DNA of 64,000 nt, taken from contig CM063257.1 in NCBI GenBank assembly GCA_032158295.1, positions 13,794,332 through 13,858,331 of the forward strand. Direction: 5' to 3'. Within the stretch, counting starts at the first letter, position 1. Each line of letters starts with the position of its first letter. This DNA comes from Pycnopodia helianthoides (lineage: Eukaryota > Echinodermata > Asteroidea > Forcipulatida > Asteriidae). The notes beneath the pieces were generated by a model. The model was given only the letters and a program-made list of their open reading frames with translations. It did not search any database and had not been told where the DNA came from. Shown one piece after another: positions 37,525 to 49,073 of this stretch. The position numbers and the translations under genes are program-made.

Positions 37525-37893
37525 GAGAGGTTTTGCAAGCGTACAGATTTGGATACAGTGACGTTAACCCTATAGATGGATTGCAATAGACGTCATCGGC
37601 CGCCATCTTTGATGAATTGTGCACGCGAAAGAGTTATCATTGGCTGAGAGTCGTGCGTACATGCAGCGCGTACACGCGTGCACTTTTCCATTGTTTTACA
37701 TCAAAGATGGCGGTCAATGACGTGTAATGCAATCCATCTATTTGTTCATGTTGGATTTGTTTACGGACATGTATGAGGTCACATATCTGATTTCAACGCA
37801 CATGCAAAACACGGAAGCCGCTGTTACGCGTCACGTGAACACAAAAAGTGTTGACGTATTTGTATCAGTAGACTTGCGAAACCTCTCTTAGAC
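37525..37893. mobile_element. Nested foldback MITEs
   Basis: Outer arms: AGAGGTTTTGCAAGC (37530) against GCGAAACCTCTCT (37878). Inside sits a second inverted-repeat element (about 37573-37741) whose arms contain ATAGATGGATTGCA and GCCATCTTTGATG. No coding capacity. Confidence 0.75.
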
Positions 37894-37899
37894 TAACAT

Positions 37900-38740
37900 T
37901 TAAAAAAACAGAAACAATTTTGACGATTTCTGTTGAATTTTTTCCCTAGATTGAAAACATTTTCCCTGGTATTGCTTTTAAAGGTGTCATGATAGATAGA
38001 GATGTGTTTGTAAGCAAACAAATTAGAAAATGTAGTTTAAACAGGGTCTCTATTTTACTACGCTTACTGGAAACTTTATTGACACACGTGTAACGTGTAG
38101 TTCTGAAAACAAACAGTTTAACAAAAAATACTGTTCCATCTAATTCTCCAATGTACAAGAACATACAGAAAATGTTTTTGGATTTATTTTGCTGGCAAAC
38201 CATTATGCCAACGTTATCTACACTTTGGCATAGACCTGACACATAACTTTATGATTGCGAAACAAAATCTGACGCGCATCCCAGTTATCGTATCTGTATC
38301 TGTATCCGTATCCATACACTTGCAAAACCTCTGTAAAACTTAAATAAAGGAGACTTTTACAGTTATTTACTTCTTATCAAAATCCAACTGTTTTTTCAGA
38401 TCCTGTCAACACTTTAAAGGAAGTATGACTTAATAAATTTAGCATGAATTGCAAAGCTTGTGTAAGCATGTGTTTTATTGTCTTTAGAGCTTTTTCTTAA
38501 TAAATACAAAAATGTTGCTTCAGTGATTGGAATCCTGGATAGAACAATTTTGAACTACAAATTACAAGCAAATCAAATTACCAACATTACAGGTCATAAA
38601 CCCTTCAAACTCCGCACATAGTTAGCTCTTCGCAAGTAAAAGGCACCGCTTTAATGACACGATAGTGATGTCACAAGGTGTTGAATTGAAAGTTTATTAT
38701 TTGAAAAAATCTTAACTCTTGAGTCGTGCTTTGTTTTAAT
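37900..38740. other. Array-type sequence, no gene
   Basis: Mostly AT-rich sequence with scattered unit blocks (for example CTTAACTCTTGA at about 38710). No supported exon or element end. Confidence 0.4.
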
Positions 38741-38744
38741 ATAA

Positions 38745-40700
38745 TAATAATAATAATAATAATGAGTATTTATATAGCGCCTTTAACAAGATCAAAGCGC
38801 TTCACAGCGAACCTAAAGAACATTAACAGAGTTAAACTAAAATAGAAAAGAGGGAGGTTTTGAGACGTTTTTTGAATGTCTCGATGGAAGGAGAGTCTCT
38901 GATGTGAACTGGAAGTTTGTTCCATTCCCTAGGGCCGGCTATGGAAAAAAGACTTGTCGCCTCTACTGCAAGATTTGGTGTTAACATGTAAACGGGAAGT
39001 GTCAGATGAAGACCGAAGCCCCTGCCTACCTTGGACATGAAATGACAGTAGGTCAATCAGGTAGGGAGGAGCTACGCCATGTTGGCACTTGAAAATAGTG
39101 AGAAGTAATTTGAAAACAATGCGATGCTTGACTGGTAACCAGTGTAATTGCTGCAGGAGTTCCGGGGCACTAGAGAACCGGCCAACTGAGTAAATCAGCC
39201 GAGCAGCTCGATTTTGGACTTTCTGGAGTCTGTTGATCTCCCCTTGATTGACACCGTACAACAAAGAATTACAGTAGTCAATGCGGGATAGGATGAGAGA
39301 TCGAACTGCATGATGGCATGTAGGTTGATCAATGTATTTGCGAATGTGATTTAAGTTGCGTAAATGGAAGTTGAGGGATCTACAGACGGATGTGACCTGC
39401 TTGGACATGGACATGGTAGAGTCAAATATGACCCCAAGGTTCCTAACTGAGCTAGACGGCTGAATGACTGTATCTCCTACATGAAGAGTACGATTAGAGA
39501 GTGAGCCTATAACACGAGGGGAGGCAGCGATGAAGAACTCTGTCTTATTGTCGTTGAGCTTGAGTTTGTTGACACCCATCCATTGTTTAATTCTCGTGAT
39601 GCAGGTAGAGTTTGTGAAGTGCCTTGTCAGAGTTACCAGGAATTGAGGGATTGAAGTACGTGTAAAGTTGAATATCGTCTGCATAAATGGGGTAATGTAA
39701 CTGATGACTCTCTATTATGTCAGAAACAGGTTTGGTGTACAAATTGAAAAGCATTGGTCCAATGACCGAGCCCTGAGGGACGCCAAAATCGACCGGTTGT
39801 TCATCAGAAAAGAAACCGGCGACACAGACATGACTTCGGCGACCCCCAAGGTAGTCGCTGAACCACTGCAGGGCAAGAGCACGGAGACCAAAGGTTTTAG
39901 AAAGTCTAGCAATAAGAAGGTCATGGTCTATGGTGTCAAAAGCTGATGTCAAATCGAGCATGACAAGTAACACTGCCATCTTTTTGTCAATGGCAAGCAT
40001 TATGTCATTCTTGACACGCAAAAGAGCTGTCTCAGTGCTGTGATTGGTCTTATACGCAGACTGGAATGTTTGACACAAGGAGTTTACATTAAGATGGTCA
40101 TTTACGCGATGAAGGACAACCTTCTCTATGACTTTGGAAAGGAAGGGAATGTTAGAGACTGGACGGTAGTTTTTAAGCTCACTCTCATTCAAGTTATGTT
40201 TTTTTTAAATGGGAGTGACAATGGCGTGAGACAAGTCATTAGGGAAGGTACCTGTAGAAAATGAAGAGTTAACAATGTGGGTAATATATGGCAAAAGCAC
40301 ACTGACATTACTTTTAAATAACCAGGTTGGCATGGAATCAAGAGAACAACATTTACTAGGGAAACTGGTAATTATCTTGAGAATTTCATGATCAGTAACC
40401 CTATCGAATTCTGAGAGAAGGTTGTCATAGGCGACGTAAGGCGGGTCACAATCAGGGACCACTGAGGTAATGGGATTAGTCTCAAGGTTGCCATCAAGGT
40501 CACTTCTAATCTGAACAATCTTGTTTGTGAAAAACTTGGAAAATTGGTTACTGAGTTCTTGCTTAGAATTGGCATTAGGATAAACAGTTGTTTTGTTATT
40601 AAGGAGTTTGTGTACTGTCCGATGTATATCCTTGGCATTACAGTTAGACAGCTTTTTCTTAAAGTAAGTCGACTTGGCAGATGTGATGAGGTCAGAGACT
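38745..40700 (-). pseudogene. L2/CR1-type LINE, 5'-truncated reverse transcriptase ORF
   Basis: The minus-strand frame starts near 40690 (YFKKKLSNCNAKDIHRTVHK). It runs through LDSMPTWLFK to a stop at about 40202 and then covers the RT domain: NYRPVSNIPFLSKVIEKVV, LDLTSAFDTIDHDLL, FGVPQGSVIGPMLFNLY and the YADD box in YPIYADDIQLY. A frameshift near 39605 leads to RIKQWMGVNKLKLN, VRNLGVIFD and LHWLPVKHRI; a second near 38940 leads to REWNKLPVHIRDSPS. The 3' end reads GGCGCTATATAAATACTC with an ATT microsatellite tail, typical of the L2 clade. No endonuclease is present. With one stop and two frameshifts it is dead, but fairly young. Confidence 0.9.
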
Positions 40701-40728
40701 TGATGTCACAACTTGATGACATCACTCA

Positions 40729-40770
40729 CGAACACCTCGTTTTTGTTGTTGACAAAAACTCAATCTCTAG
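40729..40770 (+). repeat. 3' terminal hairpin with CTAG, GTTTTTGT variant
   Basis: CGAACACCTC, stem GTTTTTGT/ACAAAAAC with loop TGTTG, then TCAATCTCTAG. Confidence 0.8.
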
Positions 40771-41395
40771 TTTTTTTTTTACTTCTTCTTCTTCTCAGCG
40801 TCGATTGTCCGCGAGTAAAGACACACTTCCCAAACTCACATAAACTTTAAACTTGAAACATAGTTCGATATTCATTAGTAGAATAAATATTTTGCGGTTA
40901 CGTCACAATGACCTCACCAGGTGTCGAATTACAAGGTTTTTAAGTTTTAAAGGGACAATTTGCTTTTCGATGTAACTACGGCAATTTGAAAGCTTCGATG
41001 TTCACATTAAAGCATCTGATAGTTCAAGACTAGGGCAACATCTGAAAAGTTAATGTCAAAATCGTATGACCTTTACGTCCGGTCGTACCGGAAGGTCAAA
41101 GTCTGCCTTTGTGTTGTTTCGTGAAAAAATTCAATTTTGGGGCATAACTCAAGATTCAAATTGATTTAAACATTGAAACTCATAGAACAATTAAAACTTA
41201 ATTTCAAGACGACACAAACTTGATGATGTCATGATGGTGTCATCATGTTTTGAATTACATTAAATAAAAGTTTAATATTTGTACAAAAATCATAGCTCGT
41301 GAACCACATGTTGGATTTTTACAATCTACACATCATCGGACAGGTCGTTGAAGATGTAACAAACGCTACACAAAACTTGACCCCATTTGACCTTG

Positions 41396-41417
41396 ACTTC
41401 CGGTTCAAACCGGAAGT
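41396..41417. promoter_or_regulatory. Palindromic ETS-like double site (example)
   Basis: ACTTCCGGTT-CA-AACCGGAAGT: two inverted copies of the ETS core CCGGAAGT. Imperfect versions recur in most array units (for example about 23240, 32745, 35775, 43705, 44925, 47760). Function is unproven. Confidence 0.5.
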
Positions 41418-41699
41418 AAAAAAAATCAAAAATTCATATCTTAAATACTATTTAACTTTTCAGCATGATTTTTGGATCAGGTTGTAGAACGTTAAGTCTG
41501 CCCAAACTTTTGCACAGAAATACCAATATTTTGATCTTTACATCTGGTCGAAAAAGGACGATAAAGCGCCCGTTTAAGTAGACCCGCATTGACGACGCAC
41601 GATAGTGAAAGAACACGCGTACACATACGCTGTGCCTGTACAGCCACATGTACATTGCACGTTTAGTTAGGTTTACGTTGGCATTGCATTAAAACCCTT

Positions 41700-42360
41700 T
41701 ATATACCAGACTATGTTAATAGTTGAGTAAAATTTAAAAAAAAATGTGGGGGATCCATTGGGGTTAAAACTTGATATATCACCCCCAAAAAAATTAATTA
41801 ATGACTTTTCTAATTAATGACTGTAGCATGTATGCTACATTGAGTGATATCGTCATGAATTTACATGATATTACATACATGTACATGCAGTGCATAATGC
41901 GGCTGTCTACATTTACATGTATACATACATACACATTGTACATGTACATAGCACTTTGTTGTGCCCTACCCGTAGAAGCTTTTCTGCTACAGCCGTTTTG
42001 AAAAAAATCCTGTTGCTAGGCTAAGATTTGTTTCTTTGAAATATGTCCTTTACGTGAATCTACTGAGTAAAGGGGAGAAGATAAACAATGAGATAATTAC
42101 CTGACAATCACCTCAAACTTGGTAGAACACCATGAAATATGCCAACTTTCAGAAAATGTTCATCTGCAGATCGCCACGTTTGTTATTGAAGTAAAATGGC
42201 ACTAACTAGCTATCTACAGCCAAAAGAGGGGGCTATAACACTTCTAGAGGGGTAGCATAAATACTTCAATGGGTAACAAGTGATGTGTTTTGTATTTAGA
42301 GGATGGAATACTAGCCCAAAGTCGGTGTAGCATAAATGCTACAACGGTGCATCTAAACAG
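41700..42360. other. AT-rich interval without array blocks
   Basis: Contains ACATGTA-rich short repeats (41865-41950). No gene recognised. Confidence 0.45.
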
Positions 42361-42863
42361 CTACATGTTGGAATACATTGTCGCCGTTGTTTCATCGATA
42401 TTGCATACCCAAAGATAGTCCGTCTAATATTTGAAAAATTGGTAACTCCGGAACCATATGCTGGATTTTCACAATCTACACATCATCGGATTGATCGTTA
42501 AAAGTTCAACAAACGCTACACATATTATAACCCCATTTGACCTTCACTTCCTGTTCAGACGGGAAGTTGAACATTTTCAGAAATTTATTTCTCAAAAACT
42601 ATAAATCATGTAGATATATTATCCTGCTCAAAATTTGGCAAAGAGATGACAACATTTTGATGTTTACATAAACGTAGAAACCGACAATAAAGCGCACGTA
42701 TGAGTTGACCCTCTTTCATAACGCATGCTAGCTAAATAAGGACGTCGCGATGACGTCATCAGTTTTCAAGTTAAGCTTTATTTCAAAAATGTTACTTTGA
42801 AAACATTGTCTACCAAATTTCCTGATTGTTTTTTACCAGCAAGTTAATTTGGCCATGTGTCCT

Positions 42864-42904
42864 CCGAACACCTTGTTTTAGTTAGAACAAAAACTTAAGT
42901 CTAG
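42864..42904 (+). repeat. 3' terminal hairpin with CTAG (imperfect stem)
   Basis: CGAACACCTT, GTTTTAGTT / AACAAAAAC, then TTAAGTCTAG. Directly after TTTTTTTT the 5' array of the next element begins, so this is a tail-to-head junction. Confidence 0.75.
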
Positions 42905-42912
42905 TTTTTTTT

Positions 42913-42994
42913 AGGTGTTCGTGAACAGCGCGAACAACTCATTGTTTTTGAGGTGTTCGTGCAACAGCGCGAACAACTCATTGCTTTTGTTCGT

Positions 42995-43029
<35 letters not shown>

Positions 43030-43090
43030 AGGTGTTCGTGCAACAGCGCGAACAACTCATTGTTTTTGTTCGTTTTTTTTTGTTTTTTTT
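42913..43090 (+). repeat. 5' hairpin array with T-runs
   Basis: Three GTGTTCGTG...GCGCGAACAACTC units separated by T-runs. It follows CTAG of the preceding element by 8 nt and is followed by TTCTTCTTCTCGGTGGGC. Confidence 0.85.
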
Positions 43091-43533
43091 TAAGTTTTTC
43101 TTCTTCTCGGTGGGCTTTGTCCACAAAAAACGCATAGTTGCGAGGCCTATATCAACTTGAAACTTCACATGTAGGTAGATTGCAACTAGCAGATGATACA
43201 GAAGTTGTGGCGTCATGATGACGTCATCGGGTGTCAAATTACAAGCAATTTAAGTTCAAAAAGTGACGTCACGCCAATGCCTGTATGTCTCTGAATATTA
43301 TAGCCACAGTAGTTATATTTGGGCATATGATAGACCAAGACATGGGCAACATTTAAAGAGTTAACGCAAAATTAACATGACCTTTACTTCCGGTAGTACT
43401 GTAAGGTCAAAGTTTCCCTTTGTGTAATTCTTTAAAAAAACACTTTCCGGTAAAAACATTAACTTCTGTATATCAGATCAACCTCAAATTAACACCATGT
43501 TAGGACCGTAATACAACCTCCATCAGGTAGTTG

Positions 43534-43552
43534 TGACGTCATGATGACGTCA
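43534..43552. promoter_or_regulatory. Paired CRE octamers (example)
   Basis: TGACGTCA-TGA-TGACGTCA. The same arrangement with other 3-nt spacers lies at 23860, 25200, 25517, 28115, 31354, 47590 and 48664. The octamer is the consensus for CREB/ATF-type bZIP proteins. Confidence 0.55.
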
Positions 43553-44245
43553 TCAGGTGTCAAAATACAGTAAATGCAAGTTAAATACTTCAAAAATTCA
43601 TAACTCGAGAAGTACTTTACCTAATATTTCAATCTACACATCATCGGAGAGGTCTTGAAAAATGTAGCAATTACTACACAGAGTCTTACACCATTTGACC
43701 TTGACTTCCTGTTCAAACCGGAAGTTGAAAATTTCAAATTTCATACTTTAAGAATTATCCGTAATTTTTACGCACAAACTAATCACAAATGTTACATCAT
43801 GTTGTAGGTCCATAAGCGTTTTCAAACTTTGCCACAGAGATGATACCCATTTGACCTTCACTTCCGGTTGAAATCGGGTATGCATTGACCCGCTGTTAAA
43901 CCGCGGGAAAATAATTGCACCGTAAACACACACATTACGTGATCTATATCAGTTGTATTGTGAGCGGCTTTTCGCTATTTTGACCGCAAAGTCCATAGTC
44001 CAAACATGCTTTGTACTCTAGTCTCTGTTCAAGGTTCCGCAATCTGATTTTGGCAATAGCTTTGTTAGTCTCTAAAACAGCCGTCCATGGAAACTTCGCT
44101 AACAATCAAACGTCAGGCCTTTAATCTTGTGCTTTTGTTAGACTTTCGCTAAAGTGTGTAGCTTGTTAGGCACGCCACAAAACAGTTATGACACCAAATT
44201 CAACTAAATGCAATAGCTCAGGCATTGACACAACCCATTGATAGA

Positions 44246-44286
44246 CGAACACCTCGGTGTTTGTTCGTACAAACACTTAAGCTCTA
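44246..44286 (+). repeat. 3' terminal hairpin with CTAG
   Basis: CGAACACCTCG, stem GTGTTTGT/ACAAACAC with loop TCGT, then TTAAGCTCTAG and TTTT. Confidence 0.85.
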
Positions 44287-45207
44287 GTTTTGTGGTTTTT
44301 TTTTGTTTTTATTCTTCTTCTCAGAGTTTTTTGTCTGCAGGCAAATGCATAGTTGTTAAACTTACATGATCTTGAAACTTTACATGTAGGTATACAATAA
44401 CTTGTAGATGATTCTAAAAGTTGTGCCGTCATGATGACGTCATCGGGTGTCAAATTACAAGCAAATTTAAGTTCAAAAAGTGACGTTAGGCCAATGCCTG
44501 TATGTCTCTGAATATTATAGCCACATTTTTTATATTTTGGCATATGATAGATCTAGACACGGGCAATCTTTGAAAAGTTAACACCAAAATCGTTTCGGGT
44601 CGTTACCCTGGGTCGAAGTTTGCCTTTGGTTTTTTTTCTTGAAAAACATCACTTTTGGGCTTATTTACGGAATAACTCAAAATTGAAATTGAATTGAACA
44701 TTGAAACTCATCAGGCATTTGAACCTTAACATCAAGACAACACAAACTCGATGATGTCATGATGACGTCATCAGGTTTTGAATTACAATAAATCAAAGTT
44801 TAATATTTGTAAAAAATCATAACTCGTGAACCGCATGTTGGATTTTTACAATCGACACATCATCGGACAGATCGTTAAAAGTTTAACAAACCTTACACAA
44901 GGCTTGACCCCATTTGACCTTAACTTCCGGTTCAAATCGGAAGTTGAAAATTTCAAAAATTCATATCTCAAAAACCACCGATTATTTTAGTTTATTTTTT
45001 GTATCAAGGTGTAGACCGTTAAACCTGCTCAAACTTTTGCACTCAGATGACAACATTTTTACCTTTACATTAGGTCGAAAAAGGCGCACGTTTAAGTTGA
45101 CCCACCGTGACAACGAACGATAGTGAAAGAACACAGGTACATGTACATGTACATGTACACATATACGCACACTGTAGGCTTTGCGTAGTGGCGTGAATTT
45201 TGTGCGC

Positions 45208-47010
45208 GTTTGGACATGTCACAGTTCATCGTACTTTTAACAATGGCGCTACGCAGCAGAAATGAGTTTCTCTCAACCTGTGCTATGTTTGGCGTCAAAT
45301 TGTTTCCTTTTTCGCCCTTCTGGTGGCTTGATGGTGATTATGGAATTGAAGACCTAGTTTCACTGAGATGTCTACCTGCTTCAGTGATTTGTATCACTTT
45401 TATTATGTGAGAAAATGCAAGCAGAAAAGGATTGACATTGGTTATGTTTTGATCCTACACCAAAATGAACGGACGTGACATCGTTTTGTCGAGGGCGTTT
45501 CAGACCGGCACTCACGGCAGTGTTTATCGGCGCGACACGGTGATCACAACAGTAAGCTTCGTTTCAACATAATCACTTCTCAAATAAATATGTGTCAAGT
45601 AGTGACGTTTTTAAAACTAAGGATAGTTTAATGATCATGGAGGAGGAAGAATTGGGCAACGGGGGATTGGTATGATTGTTGGATTGGTCACTAGTGTCAG
45701 AAAATGGTCAGATTTTATGAATGTGTTCCATCAACTATTAATATTATTATGCCATAAATGTGTTACAACCTTTCGATGAAGTTTCCCCAAAGGTTAAGAT
45801 TTATAAGTTATTCATTTCCAAATCAGTATGGGCACTTTCCACGTATTAAATTATAATCTTAAAATGTTTTAAGTCTCGAATTTTGTTTGTTTTACAAGTT
45901 AGTACAGTAATCAAGGAACATATCGAACATGATGGCGGGATGAGAGTCTGATGACTGGGTCAGGACTGGTACACAGAAAAAGAGTTGCAGCTGTCAATAT
46001 GAGCCATCTTTAGTCTTCACTGCTCCTGTCAGTTGTCAACTACATACCTGGCCAAAATCATGATTATGGATGGTCTTTTCTTGAGAGGTAAATTAACAGT
46101 AGTTTATTGAAAGTTCAAAATGACACAAATTATTTTGCAAGGTAAAACATTTCCAAAGGAATTGAAATAAAACTTCTGGTTGAGCGGTTTTGAGCTTATT
46201 TTCCTTGTAATTCGTTGCATTTTTTGTTGGTATGGATAACATGACTTTGCGTAACTAATACTGTGAGACTTTTTATCCAAAGAAATTTACACATTTTAGA
46301 AACATTCTAAACATTATTACAAAGTTATTGTAAATATGCATTAAAAATATTGTGCAATGATTCTTAAAGTGTTATATGATATTTTTTTTGAGACTTAATA
46401 GGTTATGAAAAAATGTCTGAAGATATTTTCATCAACTCATACTCTGTTTATTGTTTTTTCTTCATCAGAATACAGCACATCCAGTACTGGAATGGTCTAC
46501 AGTGATGTTCCATTCCTTATTTCCCTGCCGAGTCACTGTTTGATGCACCATGGAGGTAGATATAGTATTTGACTCAGTTTTTTAATAGTCTAACTTCACA
46601 ATTGAGGCTTAGATTCGCATCTTCATGACGTGCCTTTGTATTGCATAAACTATTCCAAACAAGTGTCTTCTAAGGTTTAATTTTTTCTCAAGTCTAAATA
46701 AACAAAACGTTCTGTACAGAAACCAATATTTAAAAATCAAGCAAGCCATTTATAAATTGCAACTGAAAGCTTACACAATGCTTGATTTATTTGAAGGTTA
46801 TCATCATCAAGTGTAATGAACAATCATTGTTCATTCACCGATACGTAATGAAATTCCAAATTTATTTGAAATCCTTTGAACATTTCTAATAATTATAGCT
46901 TAATAATGTCAACTTGAACAACATAGCTTGTGTGAACTTGTGATTTATGATGAATCAATAAAGAATAAGTTTTCATTAAACAATAAATTAGCTTTTAATA
47001 GTGAATGGCT
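45208..47010 (+). other. Captured-looking spliced cassette, copy 2
   Basis: Nearly collinear with 33014-34740. The exon A frame (MALRSRNEFLSTC through WWLDGDYGIEDL) ends earlier than in copy 1. The conserved donor GTAAGC is at 45552, and the exon B borders (ACAAG/TTAGTAC and GAGAG/GTAAAT) and exon C borders (TTCATCAG, GTAGAT) are kept. Small insertions differ between copies, as expected for independent decay after amplification. Confidence 0.5.
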
Positions 47011-47420
47011 TTATACTTAAAATAGTTGTGTGTGTATTTCGAAGCCTCTTATCGAGATCTGCATCCAAGATGAAAGGGAACTAACAAAATTTATGCTATT
47101 GTATTGAATGACAATATTAAACCTCTGCCCTTTCAAATATATGGCGACGTCGTCAATTTACACACCGCCCTCTTGTGACAGATATTGTTTCATAAAATCG
47201 TAACCCTTGTAATGGAAATAAACATGAAATCTTGCACTATTCTTGCACGATTTGGGCAATAGTTAGTCTCTAAAACAGCCGGCCATGCAAACCTCGCTAA
47301 CAATCAAACGACAGGCTTTTTTAATCGTGTGCTTTTTTAGACTTTTGCTTAAGTGTTTAGCCTCAAATTCAACTAAATGCAATAGCTCACGCCTTGACTA
47401 CAGCACTGAACCCATTGATA

Positions 47421-47462
47421 GCCGAACACCTCGTGTTTGTTTGTACAAACACTGAGTTCTAG
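47421..47462 (+). repeat. 3' terminal hairpin with CTAG
   Basis: CGAACACCTC, stem GTGTTTGT/ACAAACAC with loop TTGT, then TGAGTTCTAG and TTTT. Confidence 0.85.
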
Positions 47463-48489
47463 TTTTCTTTAGTTTTTATTCTTCTTCTGAGAGACATTTG
47501 TCTGCAAGCAAATGCATAGTTGACAAACTTTTATAAACTTGAAACTTTACATGCATTTAGAATATTACTTGAAGTTTCAGGAGAAGTTGTGACGTCACGG
47601 TGACGTCATCACGCGACGAGTTAGATTAAATCAAAGTTTATTATTTCAAAAAATCATAACTCATAAACTACACAATGGATTATTACAATCAATACAACAT
47701 CGGAGAGGTCTTCCATATCTTAACAATCGCTTCAAAGAGTGTGACCTCATTTGACCTCAACTTCCGGTTCAAAACGGAAGTTGAAAATTTAAGAAAAATT
47801 ATATCTCAAGAACTACTTTTTTTAGTCACAATTTTTACATCAGGTTGTAGGTCCTTGAGCTTTCTCAAACTTTTGCACAGAGATGATATCTTTTGACCTT
47901 GACTTCCGGTCGAAATCAGACGTTAAAGCCCACGAGTGTGATTACCCGCGTTTAAACTGTGTATAGTGCTAAAGCACTGTGACTGGCTGTTCCGCTCTAC
48001 TGATCACAGGGGGGCAAAGTCCATTTGGCATTAGGCAATGCATAGAGCAAGGCTGTATGGGCTGTGTTGGTCAAATCCAAATGTGATCATTTTTGCCAGA
48101 TAACAAAAGACACACTTCGCAAGATCACGCAACCTTCAAACTCCGCACATAATTAGCTCTTCACCTGTAAAAGACACCGCTTTTTTGGCATCATAATGAG
48201 GCCATCATGTGTTCAATTAAATTAAAATAAAGTTTAATACTTGAAAAATTCTTTACTTATGAACCGTGCAGGAATTTTTACAATCCATACATCATCGGAG
48301 AGGTCTTCCAAAAATAAACAAACGCTACACAAGGTGTGACCTCAATTGACCTTGACTTCCGGTTGAAAGCGGAAGTTAAGTAGTAACGTTTGCATTTATT
48401 TCCTGTGTAATAAATGTACTTTCCGTGAAATTTCAAAAGCTATCAACAGTCTTTTCATCGATTTAATTAAACACCGACTCCTTTGATAG

Positions 48490-48531
48490 CCGAACACCTC
48501 AGTGTTTGTTTGTACAAACACTAATGTCTAG
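48490..48531 (+). repeat. 3' terminal hairpin with CTAG
   Basis: CGAACACCTCA, stem GTGTTTGT/ACAAACAC with loop TTGT, then TAATGTCTAG and TTTT. The unit from 47463 to here is only about 1.07 kb, the shortest in the array. Confidence 0.85.
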
Positions 48532-49073
48532 TTTTGTTTTTACTTTTACTTCTTTTCTTCTCAGCGTTGATTGTCCGCAAGTAAAGACACACTTCCCAAA
48601 CTCACATAAATTTGAAACTTGAAACATAGTTAGGTATTCATTAGTAGAATCAATATTTTGCAATGACGTCACAATGACGTCATCAGGTGTCGAATTACAA
48701 TAATTCAAAGTTTAATAATTGTAAAAATCATAACTCGTGAACCGCATCTTGGATTTTTACAACCTACACATCATCGGACAGGTCGTTGAAGATGTAACAA
48801 ACGCTACACAAAACTTGACCCCATTTGACTTTGACTTCTGATTCAAATCGGAAGTTGAAAATTTCAAAAATCCATATCTCAAAAACTACTGATTATTTTA
48901 GTTGATTGTTTGTATCAAGGTGTAGAACGATAAGCCTGCACAAACTTTTGCACTCAGATGACAATATTTTAACCTTTACATCAGGTCGTCGAAAATGGCG
49001 CATGTTTAAGTTGAACCACAGTGACGACGCACGATAGTGAAAGAACACGGGTAGACATACGACCGTGCGCCTA

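Noticed and set aside
24187..43090. CRISPR-like repeats (regularly spaced hairpins)
   Set aside because: Spacers are T-runs rather than unique sequence, spacing is irregular, and no cas genes exist.
42913..43237. Lys-rich open frames over T/A runs
   Set aside because: Translations of homopolymer stretches within the 5' array.
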